A DNA stretch of 15,653 nucleotides, taken from contig QNXQ01000186.1 in assembly GCA_003978875.1 (NCBI GenBank), positions 1 to 15,653 on the forward strand, read 5' to 3'. Shown here in pieces: positions 12,271-15,653 of this stretch. Below the pieces are notes generated by a model. It was not told the DNA's origin. It saw only the letters and a program-made list of their open reading frames with translations, and did not search any database. This stretch comes from Aquifex sp. GTDB taxonomy: Bacteria > Aquificota > Aquificia > Aquificales > Aquificaceae. The position numbers were made by a program, and so were the translations under genes. How positions within the stretch are numbered: position 1 is the stretch's first letter; every line of letters starts with the position of its first letter.

Positions 12271-12690
12271 ATGAATTTAGATTACGAACCGATTTACGAT
12301 ATTACCGCGGATGCGGGTATAAAGGTAAGAGCTAAGGATTTGAAAAGTCTATTCTGCGCTTCAATTCTTGCAACCTTTAACGAGATTACCGATATAGATA
12401 AAGTTGAACCAAAAGAAGAGTATGAAATTCAAGCACAAAATGAACTTCCTTTTCTTCTTGCGGATATAATCAACGAAGCTCTCGTCCTCCACGAAAGTAA
12501 AAAGTTTGTGGCATCTCAATGTGAAATTTTGGATTTGGGCGATGATTTTGTAAAAGTGAAATTAATAGGTGAACGCTTCGACCCTCAAAAACACCCTTCT
12601 AAGCTGGTCATAAAGGCTGCAACTTACCACCGTCTTAGGATAGAAAAAGTGGGCGACCATTACGAAGCTGAGGTAATTTTTGATATATGA
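12271..12690 (+). CDS. Archease (RtcB RNA ligase activator family)
   Basis: A 139-residue protein of the archease family. In archaea and animals, archease helps the RNA ligase RtcB through guanylylation and multiple turnover. The N-terminal YDITADAGIKVRAKDLKSLF corresponds to the DHTADxGI...DLxELF signature, with Ile replacing the usual His. The centre has LLADIINEALVLHESKKF, and the end has GERFDPQKHPSKLVIKAATYHRL, the conserved 'GExFDxxxH...KAxTYHxL' block. AGGA at 12259-12262 lies eight bases before the ATG and overlaps the previous stop codon. The stop overlaps the atpZ start by four bases. No rtcB is in the window, so the partner must be elsewhere if present. Confidence 0.88.
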   Translation: MNLDYEPIYDITADAGIKVRAKDLKSLFCASILATFNEITDIDKVEPKEEYEIQAQNELPFLLADIINEALVLHESKKFVASQCEILDLGDDFVKVKLIGERFDPQKHPSKLVIKAATYHRLRIEKVGDHYEAEVIFDI

Positions 12691-12941
12691 ACTCAAAATA
12701 TTTCGTTGCACTTACGGTAGGACTCAATCTTGTAGGAGGAATAATTGCGGGTGTATTGGTAGGTTTTGGTTTTGACTGGGCTATGGAAAACTGGTTGGGA
12801 ATAAGAACAAAACCTTGGGGTCTTATGTTTTTCTTCTTAATAGGAATAATAGCTGGTTTTAAAAACGCCTACGTTGACCTCAAGAGAGTAGAAAAAAATT
12901 TAAATTCTTCTGAAAAAGAAGGAGAGAAGGACTCCGAGTAG
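12687..12941 (+). CDS. atpZ: AtpZ/AtpI-like small membrane protein (F0F1 ATP synthase accessory)
   Basis: An 84-residue protein with two transmembrane helices: VALTVGLNLVGGIIAGVLVG and WGLMFFFLIGIIAGFKNAY. The layout 'GxxxGxxxGxxxD...LG....PWGLxxGxxxGxxAGFxxxY' is that of the AtpZ/'ATPase gene 1' family, thought to aid c-ring assembly or Mg/Ca handling of F-type ATP synthase. It normally sits before atpI/atpB; here it instead follows archease with a four-base overlap (ATGA), and no atp operon follows. The Ser/Glu/Lys-rich tail ends inside the 3' end of the BASS transporter gene on the other strand (42-base overlap). Confidence 0.78.
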   Translation: MNSKYFVALTVGLNLVGGIIAGVLVGFGFDWAMENWLGIRTKPWGLMFFFLIGIIAGFKNAYVDLKRVEKNLNSSEKEGEKDSE

Positions 12942-13793
12942 ATTTTGAGACAGACTAAAGACTGCCGAAGGAATTGCGGAAATTTTTGAAAAATACTTAA
13001 CCGCTAAGACGGCTGATAGTCCCGAGTTTTGCATTCCAACTTCTATGGAGAGAGTCTTAGCCTTTTTATGGTCTAAACCTGCTATCAATCCAAAAAGGTA
13101 TCCGAGAATAAATCCCAAAATATTGTGAAGTAAAACGATAGCGATAACTAAAAGGCTTATCTCCTTTAAAGCTTCCGAGTTGACGGCAAAAATCGTGGCT
13201 ATTATAACCGAAATGGAAAAAACGGCAACCAAGGGAAGAAACCTTTCAACGGAGTAAACCCTATCTCTGAGAAATGTCCTTAAAATCATCCCTAAAGCGA
13301 CCGGAAGAACTACAATCTTGAGAGTGGTTTCTACCATTGACAGAAAAGGAACTTCAACGTATTTACCAGCAAGGAGGTATGTCCACAGAGGTGTAAGCAA
13401 TGGAGAAAGAAGCGTAGATGTTACGGTCATTGAGATTGAGTAAGAAAGGTCTCCCTTTGAAAGGTAAGTAATTAAGTTTGAAGCAGTTCCACCCGGAGCT
13501 GAACCTACTAAAACAACTCCCACAAATAATTCAGGCGGGAGTTTAAAACTCGTTGAGAGTACATAAGCGGAAAGAGGCATTATCGTAAACTGAAGGAAAG
13601 CTCCGTAGAGAACTATGATAGGCCTTTTTGCAATGTTCCGAAAATCTTCAAGGGTCAGCGTAATTCCCATGGAAAGCATTATTATTACTAAAAGCGGAAC
13701 GATAAACTCTTTAAGACCTTTGAATACTTCAGGAAAAAAGATTCCTCCGATAGAAAAAAGGGATAGGATTAACAGAAATGTTAAATCCCTCAT
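12900..13793 (-). CDS. Bile acid:sodium symporter (BASS) family transporter
   Basis: A 297-residue inner-membrane protein with about nine hydrophobic helices. The family core is present: MLSMGITLTLEDFRNIAKRP near the N-terminus, then VGSAPGGTASNLITYLSKGD followed by LSYSISMTVTSTLLSPLLTP (helix 4 crossover), and later SIEVGMQNSGLSAVLA (helix 9 crossover). Polar residues in these two unwound helices bind sodium and substrate in ASBT-type structures. Bacterial members carry diverse organic anions such as pantoate, pyruvate or 2-keto acids; the substrate cannot be inferred here. Its start codon shares one base with the stop of the site-2 protease gene (TAATG), so the two are coupled. The 3' end overlaps atpZ. 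Confidence 0.88.
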   Translation of the reverse strand: MRDLTFLLILSLFSIGGIFFPEVFKGLKEFIVPLLVIIMLSMGITLTLEDFRNIAKRPIIVLYGAFLQFTIMPLSAYVLSTSFKLPPELFVGVVLVGSAPGGTASNLITYLSKGDLSYSISMTVTSTLLSPLLTPLWTYLLAGKYVEVPFLSMVETTLKIVVLPVALGMILRTFLRDRVYSVERFLPLVAVFSISVIIATIFAVNSEALKEISLLVIAIVLLHNILGFILGYLFGLIAGLDHKKAKTLSIEVGMQNSGLSAVLAVKYFSKISAIPSAVFSLSQNLLGVLLSFFFRRI

Positions 13794-14446
13794 TACCCGA
13801 GAATAAGCCTGTATAGAAAAATAAGAGGAGGCATTATTATACTTTGGAGAACACCGGTAAATAAAAGAGCGGTAATTATTAGAAAACCGTATTGTTCAAA
13901 TCTATAAAACATCTCCCAGTATCTGTACGATAGAAAACTCATAAGAGCTTTACTGCCGTCGAGAGGTGGAATGGGAATGGCGTTAAAGAGTCCTAGAACA
14001 AGGTTAATGAGAACTACTTTGGCACTGAAAATCATAAGAGGGATTATTAAAAATTTTCCTACTTCCGGAGGAACTAAAGGGAGAATTTCCCTTAAAAACC
14101 TATTAAAAATACCAAAGGATATAGCAAGTATAAAGTTGGCGGCAACTCCCGCAATCGAAACCAAGAACATTCCCTTTCTTAAATCCCTGAAATTAGCGGG
14201 ATTTATGGGAACCGGCTTTGCCCATCCGAAAACTATAGGAGAACCTATCAGCATTAAAATTCCCGGCAATATAATAGTACCGAGTAAATCTATGTGAGGT
14301 ATGGGATTTATTGTGAGTCTTCCTGCTTCCTTGGGTGTGTAGTCTCCCATCTTATAAGCGACCCAACCGTGAGCAACTTCGTGCAGGATTACCGCTATCA
14401 TTAACGCGGGTATTGTAAGAATCAGCTCTTCTGGACTTGCAAACAT
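13793..14446 (-). CDS. Site-2 protease family membrane metallopeptidase (M50)
   Basis: A 217-residue intramembrane zinc protease with about six helices. The zinc-binding HEVAH (in ILHEVAHGWVAYKMGD) is in the first helix. The third-ligand region NAIPIPPLDGSKAL is in a later one; this is the 'NxxPxxPLDG' motif with the metal-binding Asp. Between them lie NPIPHIDLLGTIILP and FGWAKPVPINPANFRDLRKG, typical of the short bacterial/archaeal S2P group without a PDZ domain, so it is not an RseP-type protease. The substrate is unknown. AAAGG lies three bases before the ATG. It is divergent from mutS across 58 bases and coupled to the transporter gene downstream. Confidence 0.9.
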   Translation of the reverse strand: MFASPEELILTIPALMIAVILHEVAHGWVAYKMGDYTPKEAGRLTINPIPHIDLLGTIILPGILMLIGSPIVFGWAKPVPINPANFRDLRKGMFLVSIAGVAANFILAISFGIFNRFLREILPLVPPEVGKFLIIPLMIFSAKVVLINLVLGLFNAIPIPPLDGSKALMSFLSYRYWEMFYRFEQYGFLIITALLFTGVLQSIIMPPLIFLYRLILG

Positions 14447-14504
14447 TAACCTTTAATTGTATAGCAATTGTAATCCTTATGCTATGTGCTAAATTCATAT
14501 TTCT
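14447..14504. promoter_or_regulatory. Divergent spacer between site-2 protease gene and mutS, with weak promoter candidate
   Basis: An AT-rich spacer. On the plus strand TTGTAA (14468-14473) and TAAATT (14490-14495) are 16 bases apart, a weak sigma-70-like pair that could drive mutS. A CAATTG palindrome at 14465-14470 overlaps the -35 candidate. On the minus strand I see no convincing pair. All this is by eye. Confidence 0.3.
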
Positions 14505-15653
14505 ATGGGAAAGGAGGATAAAGAACTAACTCCTATGCTCGCTCAGTATCACTACTTCAAAAACCAATATCCCGACTGCCTTTTACTTTTCAGGTTAGGG
14601 GATTTTTACGAGCTATTTTACGAAGACGCGGTAGTAGGTTCAAAGGAACTGGGACTAGTTCTTACTTCAAGACCCGCCGGAAAAGGAAGAGATAGAATTC
14701 CGATGTGCGGAGTTCCCTACCATTCGGCCAACAGCTATATAGCTAAATTAGTAAACAAAGGCTACAAAGTGGCAATATGTGAGCAGGTTGAAGACCCGTC
14801 TAAAGCTAAAGGAATAGTAAAAAGAGAGGTTATCAGGGTTATTACTCCCGGAACATTTTTCGAGAGGGAAACGGGAGGATTGGCTTCCCTGTATAAAAAG
14901 GGAGGGTATTACTACGTAGCTTACCTTAATTTATCCATCGGAGAGTTTATAGGTGCAAAGGTAAAAGGAGATGAACTTATAGACTTCCTTTCCAAGTTCA
15001 ACATAAGGGAGATAATTTTCAAAAAGGGAGAGATTTTACCTGCCGAGCTTGAGAAAATACTGAAAGTCTATTTAACCGAGGTTGAAGAAGATTTATTCAA
15101 TGAAGGAAAGGAGGAAATTCTGAAGAATTTCGGAGTTATAAATATAAGGGCTTTCGGATTTGAAGAAGATACCTTCCTTTATCCTCTCGGCGCTGTTTAC
15201 AGGTATGCGAAGTTAACCCAGAAAAGTTTCACACCGCTTATTCAAAAACCTAAACCTTACAGAGATGAAGGGTACGTTAAACTCGATTTGAAAGCAGTAA
15301 AGGGTCTTGAACTTCTTGAAAGCATAGAGGGTAGAAAGGATTTATCTCTTTTCCGAGTTATAGACAGAACACTCACGGGAATGGGAAAAAGAAGATTAAA
15401 GTTCAGACTACTGAATCCTCTAAGAAGTTTGGAAAAGATAAGGAAAATCCAAGAGGCTGTAGAAGAACTTATCGAAAATAGAGAACTGCTTTCGGAAATC
15501 AGAAGATTCTTAGACGGCATTGCGGACTTAGAGAGACTGGTTTCCCGTATAAGTTCCAATATGGCAACTCCGCGGGAACTTATACACCTTAAAAATTCCC
15601 TAAAAAGATTGGAAGAGATCAAAAACATCTTAAGTGAACTAAAATCTCCGTTA
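14505..15653 (+). CDS. mutS: DNA mismatch repair protein MutS (N-terminal 383 residues; runs off the right edge)
   Basis: The gene is open to the window end, giving 383 codons of a protein usually ~800 residues or longer. MutS recognises mismatches and small loops and recruits MutL. The mismatch-recognition domain starts KELTPMLAQYHYFKNQYP and carries the mismatch-wedging Phe-x-Glu motif (F34-Y-E36 in LGDFYELFYEDA), then IPMCGVPYHSANSYIAKLV and VAICEQVEDPSKAKGIVKRE with VIRVITPGT. The connector domain follows (~120-250). The core/lever region begins with LDLKAVKGLELLES, SLFRVIDRTLTGMGKRRLK and DLERLVSRISSNMATPRELI. This is MutS1-type, not MutS2. The ATPase and clamp domains lie outside. The ATG at 14505 is the only sensible start; GGAAAGGAGG lies just after it, not before it. 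Confidence 0.96.
   Translation, partial: MGKEDKELTPMLAQYHYFKNQYPDCLLLFRLGDFYELFYEDAVVGSKELGLVLTSRPAGKGRDRIPMCGVPYHSANSYIAKLVNKGYKVAICEQVEDPSKAKGIVKREVIRVITPGTFFERETGGLASLYKKGGYYYVAYLNLSIGEFIGAKVKGDELIDFLSKFNIREIIFKKGEILPAELEKILKVYLTEVEEDLFNEGKEEILKNFGVINIRAFGFEEDTFLYPLGAVYRYAKLTQKSFTPLIQKPKPYRDEGYVKLDLKAVKGLELLESIEGRKDLSLFRVIDRTLTGMGKRRLKFRLLNPLRSLEKIRKIQEAVEELIENRELLSEIRRFLDGIADLERLVSRISSNMATPRELIHLKNSLKRLEEIKNILSELKSPL

Overview
This 15.65-kb window looks like chromosomal housekeeping sequence from a thermophilic member of the Aquificaceae, close to Aquifex. The signs are an AT-leaning genome, Lys/Glu/Ile-rich proteins, extremely tight gene packing with 3'-end overlaps, and proteins (MutS, MetK, HisZ, aspartokinase, archease) that read like Aquifex versions. 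This assignment comes from recognising the sequences, not from a search. LolA, ChaN and a site-2 protease imply a Gram-negative envelope. I see no phage, insertion sequence, CRISPR array, tRNA or rRNA, and no stretch over 300 bases lacks a gene.

Left edge (1-600): the first ~115 bases are GC-richer. Read on the minus strand, they encode a Gly/Thr-rich 'ITFxGTVN...LTLNAGTGG' repeat typical of giant adhesins. This abuts, with neither gene complete, the last fifth of a class V (alanine/serine-glyoxylate type) aminotransferase on the plus strand, so a breakpoint or chimeric join lies near 111-135. Next, on the minus strand, is a decayed cytochrome c that keeps its C-terminal half but has no CXXCH and no good start.

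Region 600-8264: a rightward ChaN-like haem-binding protein gene meets a long leftward gene set. In transcription order the set is aspartokinase, a PAS/GAF-like/degenerate-GGDEF/EAL c-di-GMP phosphodiesterase, LolA, a GNAT acetyltransferase, a DUF2391-like membrane protein, a CDP-alcohol phosphatidyltransferase, YbaB and RecR. From the phosphodiesterase onward, genes are spaced by 23 bases or less, or overlap. The set mixes signalling, envelope, phospholipid and recombination functions. metK is divergent from the aspartokinase gene, pairing the entry and late steps of the aspartate-methionine-SAM route around one 52-base spacer.

Region 8317-15653: metK converges on hisZ. Back to back with hisZ is a rightward group: thiO, a signal-peptide/coiled-coil/TM protein with a clean 25-residue duplication, archease, and atpZ. 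Converging on it is a leftward pair, a site-2 protease followed by a BASS-family transporter. Divergent from that pair is mutS, which runs off the right edge.

Nothing here is an obvious new defence or mobile system. The best second looks are the left-edge breakpoint, the cytochrome remnant, the c-di-GMP protein with a dead GGDEF and a possible haem-less globin-like sensor, the repeated coiled-coil protein beside archease, altered MetK motifs, and the systematic overlap of all four convergent gene pairs.
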